This document shows, in pieces, positions 34,675 to 44,644 of a stretch of 64,000 bases of DNA. The DNA is from Neostapfia colusana (taxonomy: Eukaryota > Streptophyta > Magnoliopsida > Poales > Poaceae): assembly GCA_030760725.1 (NCBI GenBank), contig JASWHV010000005.1:91208622-91272621 (forward strand). Reading direction: 5' to 3'. The position numbers were made by a program, and so were the translations under genes. The notes under the pieces were generated by a model. It made no database searches and was not told the DNA's origin. It worked only from the letters and a program-made list of their open reading frames with translations. Positions within the stretch are counted from its first letter, which is position 1; each line of letters starts with the position of its first letter.

Positions 34675-34718
34675 AGGTCTATGAGGAAGGGACTCCCGAG
34701 GAGGAGACGGAACCCTAG
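34675..34718 (+). other. Putative LTR exon 3, element D
   Basis: Follows TTTTGCAG and reads VYEEGTPEEETEP then TAG. X2 and X1 have CAG at that codon and stay open for about 15 more residues. The same frame continues past the stop as EGNPVEWEPCTPPC, so the TAG is probably a recent C to T change. Confidence 0.48.
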
Positions 34719-34883
34719 GAGGGGAACCCCGTCGAGTGGGAGCCATGCACGCCGCCGTGTTAGTGTGTGTGCGTGCTAGTGGGGACACGTTCATGGGCTG
34801 AACGTGAACTCGATGCGTATTCTACGCCCGTGAGTGTAGACGGAACATATTTTTTTGTACAAATGTTCATAAACCTGTTTATG

Positions 34884-35338
34884 TGTGACGCCCTCAATTA
34901 TGTGGAAAACCACGGAACCGAGAACTGATGCATATGTGCGCCCAGGATGTTCATCACACATACACATATGTTCCACAAACTGAATTCAGAATATATATAA
35001 CAACGAATAACAGATTTTATTACAATGTTTCATGAGTCTTGGACTCATGCTCACAGCGGAAGTCTTATTTCTATGCAGTGGAAGTCTTTATTCTAATGCG
35101 GAAGCAATTTAACTAATGCGGAAGCAATTCTAGGCAGCAGTGGCTTCATCTCTACTCCATCCCCACAGGCAAGGTTGAGAATAGATTTACACGCCTAATG
35201 CTCCACTTGGTCTTCATAATAATCTTATCCTGTTGCTGATGATGAAATAATGCAAGTTTGAGTACAATGATGTACTCAGCAAGTGCGGGAAAATATGATA
35301 TGTAGCTCATAACAAGGTAGGTATAAAAAGGCTCATTG
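34884..35338 (-). repeat. Element B 3' LTR, distal part
   Basis: It matches 56056-56510 (the B 5' LTR) closely, starting TGTGACGCCCTCAATT and preceded by target duplication TTATG at 34879-34883. It contains the 3' LTR copy of exon 3 (start 35229, with a stop where the other copy has GAA). It ends at a microhomology junction with element C. Confidence 0.85.
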
Positions 35339-35344
35339 CAGAAA

Positions 35345-35546
35345 ATGGCTCCTCCACGGCGACTTGAAACGAAACCGACGTCGGGCTCTCGTGGGCAGCT
35401 CACCACCGTGGGTTTCACGCTCAAGCAGCGACGCTCAGAGGTGAGCCGTACCGCCGTGGTGCTTCTTCCCGGAGCTCAGCTCAAACGGTGGTCCTCAGTG
35501 ACAGAATTCGAAGTTTTTCCTCCGGAGCACGACCACGGACCCTCTG
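35345..35546 (+). other. Putative LTR exon 1, element C
   Basis: An open frame from ATG (MAPPRRLETKPTSG) through TAVVLLPGAQLKRW, EFEVFPPEHDHGPS and a split codon at a CTG|GTAAAG donor, 202 bases, phase 1. The 3' LTR copy (to 45702) has ACG in place of this ATG and one internal TGA, and is otherwise open. Whether ATG or an upstream codon was the ancestral start is unclear. X2 and G carry related sequence ending at donors in the same place. Confidence 0.4.
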
Positions 35547-38201
35547 GTAAAGATTTCTCAAATTCACGCTTAATTTGCACTTAGAGGTCACCAACTCGTG
35601 CACAAGGGGTCTAGGCTTAACGGCGGTCCGATCCCCTTCACAACCTTAGCTAGAAACCCGTGTTAGCGGCTAATTCTGAGCTTTCCTATCGGCGGCCATG
35701 GCAGGAACGCGCGGGCGCACGGTGACAACCGGATTGCCGCCGTTTCCGAGCCACGTTGAGGCCTTGCCGAGCTAGCCTGTCCTTCACTGGTGCTTTAGAG
35801 CAAATCCCCCCAAGCATTTGGCGGGTTAGGGTGCTCGGGCCACGGCGCCGAAGCTGTACCGAGGGGTGCGCACGTCGCCGACCAATTTCCGGTCACCGGC
35901 AGCCCGAGATCACCGCACCATTGAATTCCTCGTAGCTGGAAACCCCCAGGCGGCAATTACCGAGCCGAGAGGCGGCCGGGAAGCCGGGTCCGGCGAGCTC
36001 CGATGAAGTTCCGACGAGGGGGCGGCGCGGGAAAAGAAACCGGTCCGAGGAAGAAGACGACCGGCGGGTCCCACGTGTCAGCAACAGAAAAATTTAAATT
36101 GCCGATCGGCTGTGGCCCTGGGATCCAGTGTGGCTGCGCGGGAAGGGGTCTGTGGCCCGTGTGGCTCAGCTCCGGCAATTGACACGTGTGCAATGGGCCC
36201 ACGGTCAGAGTTTAAACATTTCCCCGGTTTATTCAAATAACAGATTTGATTCAAACTTTGGGAGGGCATAACTTTTGCTAGGAAGCTCCAAATTTAGTTA
36301 TTCAAATTGGGTTGGATTCAGGATGAAAACTCTATCCAAATAAGAAACCCAATTTGTATGAAACTCAATAGAAAATTCTGGAAAAATCTTTAAATCTTTT
36401 CAGTAGAAGAATTTTAGGAGGAGTTTGGTCCAGCCAAAAATCCCCCAACTTTTGCCAGAATATTTTTTTAGGATGTTAGGAAACTCCTGTAAAAGTTTCA
36501 TCCCATTTGGAGTTGAATTGGTTAGGGTAATTCTGATTTCAAGTTTCTGTATTCAAATGAATACAGAAACAATTTCAGAGAATTTCCAAAACTTGGAAAT
36601 TCAGTTCTGCGCATTCCTTAGCTCCAAAAATCCTAGGAAAATTCATACATGCTCCTGAGCTATGAATGAAATTGTCGTTCACTTGAATTTGCATGAAAGT
36701 GCAAATTTATTCAGAATTAATTCCTTTTTGCCTAAATGCTTAGGGAATTGTTCTGGGTGATCTACTTAGTGAAATATTCTTAATTTTGGTCCAGATGACT
36801 TTCTTGTGACAAGGAACTCACAAGAAAATTTCCAGCTCCATTGGACCCCTGGATCAGTAGTATTCTGTTCAACCTCATTAGGTGACCACCACCCAAGTGA
36901 TGAAACATCACTTCTCACTTGATGATAGTGCTTAAACACACCCCAAACCACTAGCACCAGTGTCATTTTAAATTCTTAAACAGAGTTCCAGTTTTAAACT
37001 TGGCTTTAGCATTTGTTAGCAAAGAGTTTTACAATTAAACATATATGCATATTCATAACTTGTAGTGATTAAACGTGGAAAAGTGAAGGAAAGGTGAAGC
37101 TTGAATCAAGGAGCAAGAAGGCCAGTGATTAATATTCAAGTCATCATCAGCAACTAACTTCATCTTATCTGACTTTAGTCACCTGCAAAACCAAGGCAAG
37201 CCCTGGTTTGCATTTAAGTTGTTTTTAAAGTTTTCCTTTTGTTTACTACTATTGGTCAAAGTTTGTATGTGCATTAGGTCAAGGATGTTTTATACTCCAC
37301 TTGCATAACCAAACATGAACCCTGAGGTCAAGGGTAGAATTGTGTCATCGCTGTAGAATAAGGCCGTGCTAAATAGACTAGGACATCCGGTAGAAGACGA
37401 GTAGTTGGAATCTACTCGCGAGCTATAGCTCAGAATATTATAAGTGTGGTTGGGGAAGGAAGCAAACTAAAGTTTACATGTCTAAAGATGAGACCGGGCA
37501 GGATGGTTAGGCAGCGACAAGACGAGGTCTTGGTCGAGTAGCTCTGCCTGTGTCGGTTAAGGACCGACGCGTGTGCGGCAACCAGGAGCAGGTATTGAGT
37601 TGTGTACCGGATGCTTACTGACATATGGGAACTAGGAAATCGATGTACCAGGTTCACTAGATTGTAGAGGCATACCATATCGTCTCATTAGACCTATGAG
37701 CCCGAGACGACGTAATGAAGGACGCCGGAGTTGTGTCTTCAGAGGCAGGCGTATGTGTCGAGTTATCCGGGTAGTGTTCGATTTGAATCACCGTCCATCG
37801 CGGTTATTGATTACCGCTTGCTCCCTGTGTTGTGACGTAGTAATCAGGTTGTGTGGAAATAGTTTGCAAAGTTTTAAATGCTGTTATGATAATTGTAAAT
37901 TGCATGAAAACCATGTTTGAAGTAGAGATAGAGCAAACTGAAGTTATTTTCCACCTTGGGACAAGTAACATTGGAATGAAGCGTTTCTTGTTTGATTGTG
38001 GAGTTCCAATGTTGCTGGGCGCAAGGTCACTACTATTATGGCTAAAATCTGAAAGTTAAGGATGAAGTCGTAGGCAAGCCTTTTCGCAAATTACAGGATT
38101 AGGTCTTAAGTTACCCTCATGTAGAGTTGCATGCTTTAGGAGAGACGGTTAAGTCTTGTTGAGCCTTTGTGCTCACTCTTGCTATATAAGTGGTTTTGCA
38201 G

Positions 38202-38305
38202 GTAACCCTCGACGCTATAAAGAAGGTTGTCCGGTGAGACTCGGGAACTTCAGAGTCATGTCACATTTGGAGAACCTAGCCGCTGCCATGTCTTCGTGCT
38301 GCTAG
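38202..38305 (+). other. Putative LTR exon 3, element C
   Basis: Follows TTTTGCAG, phase 1: NPRRYKEGCPVRL then a longer tail to TAG at 38303. RYKEG sits where D and X2 have YEEG. The middle exon of C (after CTTGTAG at about 37065) closes after VIKRGKVKER, so the frame is broken or exon 2 differs in this family. Confidence 0.35.
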
Positions 38306-38566
38306 CGAGAGGAGTCCGCGGGCTGGACCCCTTCTTGAGTGCTTCTTAGATATTCGATGTGAGCTGTTTATAGACTTCTGCTGTAGCTATTTCATGTAAA
38401 TTATTTACAAAGAACATTTGTAAGCTTCTGCTATGATTTATGTAATGCATTGTTCTTTATATGTGTGCTGTTGGGTGCCGCATAACACAGCACCACCCAA
38501 TGTGATTCCCGGGCAAGGTGCCCCGTCCCCGTGACGTGATCGAGATGGCGTGGGGCCCTCTCAGCA

Positions 38567-38578
38567 TGGTATCAGAGC
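38567..38578 (+). other. Primer binding site of element C
   Basis: TGGTATCAGAGC immediately after the LTR end TCAGCA. It is complementary to the initiator tRNA-Met 3' end. Confidence 0.88.
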
Positions 38579-40110
38579 CGCATTGGTAATAGCGCACGGA
38601 ATAAGGATCGTATTACGACAAAAACTTAGGATACGGTGAGGAAACGATATTAGGCCCACATAAGGACTATAGTAGTATAGTTACTTAAGTGGCAGCACTA
38701 ACATACTTGTTATAATTCTGAATTTTGGTTATGTAACGACGCACTTACGCTCAGGTAAGCATGGTAAGGAACGCCACCGAAAGCGGTTCAATTTCGGTTA
38801 GCTCCCCTGACAAGGAAAGTGGTTCAAGGATAGGTCTCACAGCTTGGTGTGAGACGTCAATATGAAACTCCTGGACTCTTCATGTTCCTGAGTTCATATG
38901 AAATGCTGATCCCTAGCATGCAATAGGCAAGTAAGTGGACACCCCATCATGTGGTCAGTAACGCGAGAGTGTGTTCTTCTGGAAATAGCCTAGAAGGACA
39001 TACGCAGCGCTTGCCATCGGCTTGCCCTGCAGGGCAGTAGGTGGTATCTGTTGGGTTGATAACATTCCCAACCGTCACAACCCGTTCATGATCTACTCGG
39101 GTTCCCCATCGTGTGGTGTTGAAACACGATCACGTACCTTGAGACGTGACTTAGCTCAAGGACAGCCGTATGGCAATGATACGGGCGTTTGTATTTACTT
39201 TCAAACATGGAACTGCCTGAAATGAAACGACCTTTGAGTGCACCACTATTGAGTGTTTTTCTGCAGGTACTAACCACGTACGTATCCCGTGTAGTACACA
39301 TGTGCGAGAGACCATCGTGGTGCCATTGATAATACGTATATTCCGGTATAGTCCGGTTAGGATTCTTGTTTTGGTGAGGCTACGTAGTACCGACATGTTC
39401 TTACGGTGCATCGACACCGTACTACACTTAATAACCTCTTCCCTAAGAAGAAATGATTCATTAACTAACTTTCGACTAAAAGTGGAAGTTTGAAACAAAT
39501 ATTAGCTACTGAACTCTTATTTTGAGCTAAGATTCAAATGAGGGTATAACTAGGTGTCAAAGTTTTCAAAAACAGAGTGCTCTGTTTCTGGCAGAAAATT
39601 TTGCTGGACTTTAACAGAGCATAACTCTGAGTAGATTGACCCAAATAAGGTGTATGATACAGTTATGGAAATATTTTCAAGTGCCCTACAACTTCCTTGT
39701 AGGCCTCCAGAGCCGAATCACACGTTAAGTGGGTGAAAAGTTCAGTTGAAGGCAAACTGTTCAGAACCAGGACAGTAGCAAAAACCTCTCTGGACCTTTC
39801 TGTTTTTAAGCCATAACTTCCTATAGAAAAATCTTTAAGGAGCCTATGAGTACTTGTTGGGAAGCTACTGAAGTTTACTAAAACTTTGGTATTGAACTCA
39901 AGTCAAGAATCTGTTGATAACTTGAGTAAAATTTGGAGTTTGTGTGAACTGGTCAGGGTAGTCCCGCTGATTAGTTTAGCGTACTTAAGATTTGTTTAAA
40001 CATGAATGTTGTTATGCTTTCATAAAGTTCATGACATTTTCATGTTTTACTTATCTTTACTTACTACTGAGATAGAATTTTGATTGACTCAAAATTTTGT
40101 TTCGTGCAGT
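38579..40110 (+). other. Element C 5' leader
   Basis: 1.5 kb of non-coding leader, partly alignable with that of A on the opposite strand. It ends TTTGTTTCGTGCAGT before the gag ATG, a good 3' splice site. No protein-like frame was seen. Confidence 0.7.
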
Positions 40111-41240
40111 ATGGTACGCGCACACTCTCAAATGGAGATTGGAGGTTCAAGTCGAGGTGGGAATGACTCGACTTCATCACAAGAGCCATCGCCAACCGGA
40201 TTGGCTGAAATTATGGCGAAGATGAATGAAACTCTCCAAACTCTAGTTCAGCAAGGCATAGATCGAGAAGCTCAACGTCACATGCCAACCCAGAGCATGT
40301 ATCTGGATTTCTTGGCGACACAACCACCGGTATTCTCTGAGGCGGCTGACCATTGTGAAGCAAATCACTGGTTACGTGTCATTGAGTCCAAGTTTGGGTT
40401 GATCCAATGTGATGAATTTTTGAAGACCCTATTTGCCGCTCAGCAGATTCACGGCTTTGCTGGAGCATGGTGGGCAGAATACCTTGCTGTCCAACCAGCA
40501 GGGCATCGTGTCACATGGGCGGAGTTCCAGGATGCATTTCGTGCTCGTTTCATTCCTGCGGGCATAATGCAAACCATCCTGGATGAATTCTGGAGTCTGA
40601 AGCAAGGGGACATGAGTGTTATTGAGTATGCAAAGGAATTCAATCGCTTAGCTCAAAACATGTCCCTGACTATGTGAAGTCACCAGCCATGAAGGGTTAT
40701 CACTTTTACCGAGGGCTGACCGCTAGGCTGCGATGTGAATTGGCTCAAGTTAGCCAAGAGAATTTTGATGAGTTTGTGAGCTATGCTATCACTCAGGAAT
40801 ATTATTCCAATCTCTACCTCAAAGAAAAGAGGGAGAGGGACTTATCACAGGAGGAATGCAATCATCTACCTCAGTAGTATCGGTTGGTGATCCGTTCACC
40901 TTCCGGTCGAGAGATTCCACAAGCGGTGCAATCATTCTGGGAGTGTGACGACTCTTCTACTCCACAGAGGTCTTATTCACCTCCATCGCAGCAGCAACTT
41001 GTTTCTCATGCACCTCAGTGTCAACAAAGTGCACCAGAATATTATTGCCCTCAAGAGGTTGAAGATGAACAAGGTGATTTCTCAGCTGAACCAAGTGCTG
41101 TCCCACTTCATATTGACAACGAGCTCAACGTCAATGAAGCTACTGAACCGAGCAGCAACATTGTGTCTGCGGGTCCAGTTCCAAAGAGTGATCTTGGGCA
41201 GTCAAGAAAAGCTATGTCCAAGGTGGGGACAGTTAATTAT
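40111..41240 (+). pseudogene. Element C Gag (broken)
   Basis: It starts MVRAHSQMEIGGSSRGG. The Retrotrans_gag domain has PVFSEAADHCEANHWLRVI, GAWWAEYLA, AFRARFIPAGIMQTILDEFW and EYAKEFNRLAQN. A frameshift near 40670 moves to FYRGLTARLRCELAQ, then a TAG at 40875 is followed in frame by a long Gln/Pro/Glu-rich segment. No clear CCHC knuckle is visible before the protease. In its place is an acidic, Ser-rich stretch, so the knuckle may be lost in this family member. Confidence 0.8.
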
Positions 41241-41690
41241 GTGTCAGTCGATGATATACCAAAGGGAGGACCTGTTCTTGCCGGCAGGTTCACCTTAAAT
41301 GACAAGCCGGTTGTCATTTTATTCGACTCTGGTGCAACACATAACTTCATTAGCAGGGCAACGGTAATCCGGGATCAGATCTCCACAACTGTCACCAAAG
41401 GTTCTTACCTTATCCATTCGCCAGGTGGAGACATATCAACTAATGAAGTCGTTTCTCGAGCACCACTTTGTTTGGGTGGAAACATTTATCCTACCACCCT
41501 CATTATTCTCGAAGACCAAGGGATCAATGCCATATTGGGAATATCATGGTTGACCTTCCATAAGGCTGTTCTGGACATCGAGAACAGGAGTGTTCACTTG
41601 GACTCTCCACTTCACGGACGTCAAACATTGTACCTCGGCAAAGCGGTTTCCAAAGACCCAGAAGTATGTAATGCCGAGGCTTGCAAGTTA
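41241..41690 (+). pseudogene. Element C protease
   Basis: [15 protein letters not shown], then [10 protein letters not shown] (active site), [10 protein letters not shown] and [17 protein letters not shown]. The frame is continuous with RT and has no stop in this part. Confidence 0.85.
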
Positions 41691-43030
41691 GAAGACATTC
41701 CGGTAGTCCGTGAATATCCGGACATGTTTCCCAAAGATCTTCCAGGCTTACCACCTGAGCGCGAGGTGGAATTCAAAATAGAGTTGATGCCGGGAAGCAC
41801 GCCGATCTCTCGAAGACCATACAAAATGGCTCCGAATGAATTAGCCGAGCTAAAGAAGCAACTCAAAGATCTGATGGACAAGGGGTTTATTCGTCCAAGT
41901 TCATCACCATGGGGTTGCTCAGCTTTATTTGTGAAGAAGAAGGATGAGACGCTGAGGCTATGCGTCGATTATCGTCCTTTAAATGCTGTGACAATAAAGA
42001 ACAAGTATCCACTACCAAGAATTGATATTCTTTTCGATCAGCTAGTGGGTGCTAAAGTCTTCTCCAAGATGGACTTAAGGTCGGGATATCATCAAATCAA
42101 GATTCGAGCTTAAGATATCCCGAAAACAGCATTCTCGACAAGATATGGACTCTATGAGTATCTTGTCATGTCATTTGGGTTGACCAATGCTCCGGCCCAC
42201 TTTTTGTATCTTATGAACTCGGTGTTCATGCTGGAGCTGGATCAGTTCATCGTGGTATTCATTGACGACATCGTGGTCTATTCCAAATCTGAAGAGGAAC
42301 ACGCTAAACATTTGCATATTGTGCTCCAACGACTGAGAGATCACAAGCTCTATGCAAAGTTTAGTAAATGTGAATTCTGGATCAATCAAGTGCCATTTCT
42401 TGGGCACATTATTTCAGCAGAAGGCATTGCTGTTGATCCAAGCAAGATTGAACAAGTGCTGAAGTGGAAGTCTCCAACATTCATCCATGAAGTTCGTAGC
42501 TTCTTGGGTTTGGCGGGATATTATCAGAGGTTCATCCCGGGCATCTCAAAAATCTCCAAACCTATGACTGAGCTACTGAAAAAGGGCATCAAATATGATT
42601 GGAGCAAGCAATGTGAGGAAGATTTTCAAGCATTGGTGAAACACCTCACAACAGCGCCGGTTTTAGCTCAACCGGATACAACCAAGCCATTTGATGTTTA
42701 TTGTGATGCGTCTGGCATCGGGCTGGGTTGTGTACTCATGCAAGGAGGACTTGTGGTCGCATATGGATCACGGCAATTACGGAATCATGAGCAACATTAT
42801 CCAACTCATGATCTCGAGCTTGCTGCCGTGGTGTTAGCTTTGAAGATGTGGAGACATTACCTATTGGGAAATCTGGTTCATCTCTACACCGACCACAAAA
42901 GCTTGAAGTACATATTCACTCAGAAAGAGTTGAATATGCGGCAACGGCGATGGTTAGAGCTGATAAAAGACTATGAGATTGAAATTCATTATCATCCGGG
43001 CAAGGCAAATGTAGTTGCCGATGCACTCAG
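41691..43030 (+). pseudogene. Element C RT and RNase H (stops only)
   Basis: RT has [53 protein letters not shown], a TAA at 42111 replacing a Glu codon, [11 protein letters not shown] and an intact FIDDIVVYS. RNase H has [34 protein letters not shown] and [11 protein letters not shown], ending [15 protein letters not shown] single reading frame carries the whole region, so the decay here is by nonsense changes, not indels. Confidence 0.88.
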
Positions 43031-44579
43031 CCAGAAGTCTCATATTCATAACCTGACCATTACGCCAATAGAAGAGGAAGAACCAAGTCTTTACTTGGTT
43101 CCATATGGAGCTCTACATAACCTAGCTCTCATACCCACAATAAGATAGGAGGTTATGACAGCTCAAAAGCAAGACAAGGGCATGGCCCATATCAAAAGGA
43201 GGTTGAAGAACGGGGAGATGAAATGTTTCCGGTTAGATGATGAAGACACCCAATGGTTCAAGGACCGGATAGTCGTACCCCGTGATATGAGGCTGCGGAA
43301 GAAAATTTTGGATGAGGCTCACTTATCCAAATTTTCTATTCATCCTGGCAGCAATAAAATGTACCAAGACCTCTGGAAGAAGTTTTGGTGGACACGTATG
43401 AAACGTAAGGTTGCAAAATACGTTTCCGAATGTGATACGTGTCGTAGAGTTAAGGCCGACCATGTGAAGAAGTCGGGCCTATTGCAACCGCTACGAATAC
43501 CGGCATGGAAGTGGGAAGACTTGAGTATGGATTTCATCATTGGGTTGCCGATGACCTCCTACCACCATGATTCGATTTGGGTAATCGTTGACCGATTAAC
43601 CAAATTGGCACGTTTCATTCCGGTGCATACCAGGTACACCGCCAAGCAGTATGCGGAGTTATACATAGCACGGATCTTGTGCCTACATGGAGTTCCCCGA
43701 ACGATCATCTCCGATCGAGGCGCCTAGTTTGTTGCTCGTTTCTAGGAGCAGCTACACGCGTCCTTGGGAACCAAATTGATTCGAAGCTCCGTGTATCACC
43801 CTCAAACCGATGGGAAAACTGAGAGGGTGAATCAAATACTTGAAGATATGCTGAGAGCATGTGCCATCCACCACGGTAAGAGCTGGGATGATTACTTACC
43901 ATTGGCAGAGTTCTCATATAACAACGGGTATCAATCCAGTATCAAAATGGCGCCTTATGAAGCTCTCTACGGCCGTAAGTGCCACACACCCTTGAACTGG
44001 TGTGAATCCGGCGAGAGAGTTATTTACGGGATTGATCTCGTAAATGAAGCTGAAGAGCGGGTAAGGCTTATTCAAGCAAATCTGAAAGCCGCTCAGTCCA
44101 GACAAAAGAGCTATGCGGATAAGAGGCGTCGTCCTCTGGAATTTCAAGTTGGGGACCACGTATACCTCCGCGTATCTCCTATGAAGGGCATTCACCGATT
44201 CAGAGTGAAAGGAAAATTAGCTCCATGTTTTATCGGTCCCTTCGCTATCATTGAAAGGTGTGGACCCGTGGCATACCGTTTGGAGCTACCGGCAGCCTTA
44301 GCCGGAGTTCATAACGTCTTCCACATATCTCAGTTGTGGAAGTGTTTGAAAGTTCCAACAGGGATCCTCACGGGAGACATAGCGGATTTGAAGCCGGACC
44401 TCACGTATGTTGAGCGACCAACCCGGATAATTGATGAGAAGACTTGCGAAACAAGAAATCGGACGTTGCAATTTTTCAAAGTGCTATGGGAAAATCACAC
44501 GTCCAAGGAAGCTACATGGGAAAGCGAGGCGTATTTGCAACGCAATCATCTGGAGTTGTTAGAGGCTTATGTTGAGTAG
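43031..44579 (+). pseudogene. Element C integrase and chromodomain (stops only)
   Basis: In the same frame as RT, with stops at 43146, 43725 and 43743. The HHCC region ends CDTCRRVKADH. The core has SMDFIIGLPMTSYHHDSIW, IISDRGA and DGKTERVNQILEDML. From 43764 it is open to its natural end: GPFAIIERCGPVAY, HNVFHISQLWKCL, RNRTLQFFKVLWENH, ATWESEAYL. The C-terminal 271 residues are intact. Confidence 0.88.
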
Positions 44580-44626
44580 TTGTCCTCTCCACGTTGTCCT
44601 TAATCATGAATCTCGGGACAAGATTC

Positions 44627-44644
44627 TTTTTAAGGGGGGAGGAA
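44627..44644 (+). other. Polypurine tract of element C
   Basis: TTTTTAAGGGGGGAGGAA abutting TGTAATAGTCCC. Confidence 0.8.

Larger units (their letters stand above)
31104..34883 (+). repeat. Element D 3' LTR, first part (interrupted by B)
   Basis: It starts TGTAAGGGCCTAAG and matches X2 along most of its length: start, conserved flank GGACCCACATGTCAG (31712-31726), exons at 33496-33576 and 34675-34718, inverted repeat 33773-33791 and conserved block 34261-34317. It ends at TTATG, where element B is inserted, and continues at 59283-59397. The combined length is about 3.9 kb, close to X2. Confidence 0.85.
35339..38566 (+). repeat. Element C 5' LTR, first ~850 bases deleted
   Basis: It aligns with 45495-48766 of the C 3' LTR at high identity (only a few differences per hundred bases by eye). 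It ends TCTCAGCA against the primer site. The first 850 bases present in the 3' LTR (44645-45494) are missing. The deletion joins it to B at the shared hexamer CAGAAA. Contents: exon 1 (35345-35546), inverted repeat 37398-37418, conserved block 37784-37840, exon 3 (38202-38305). Confidence 0.88.
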
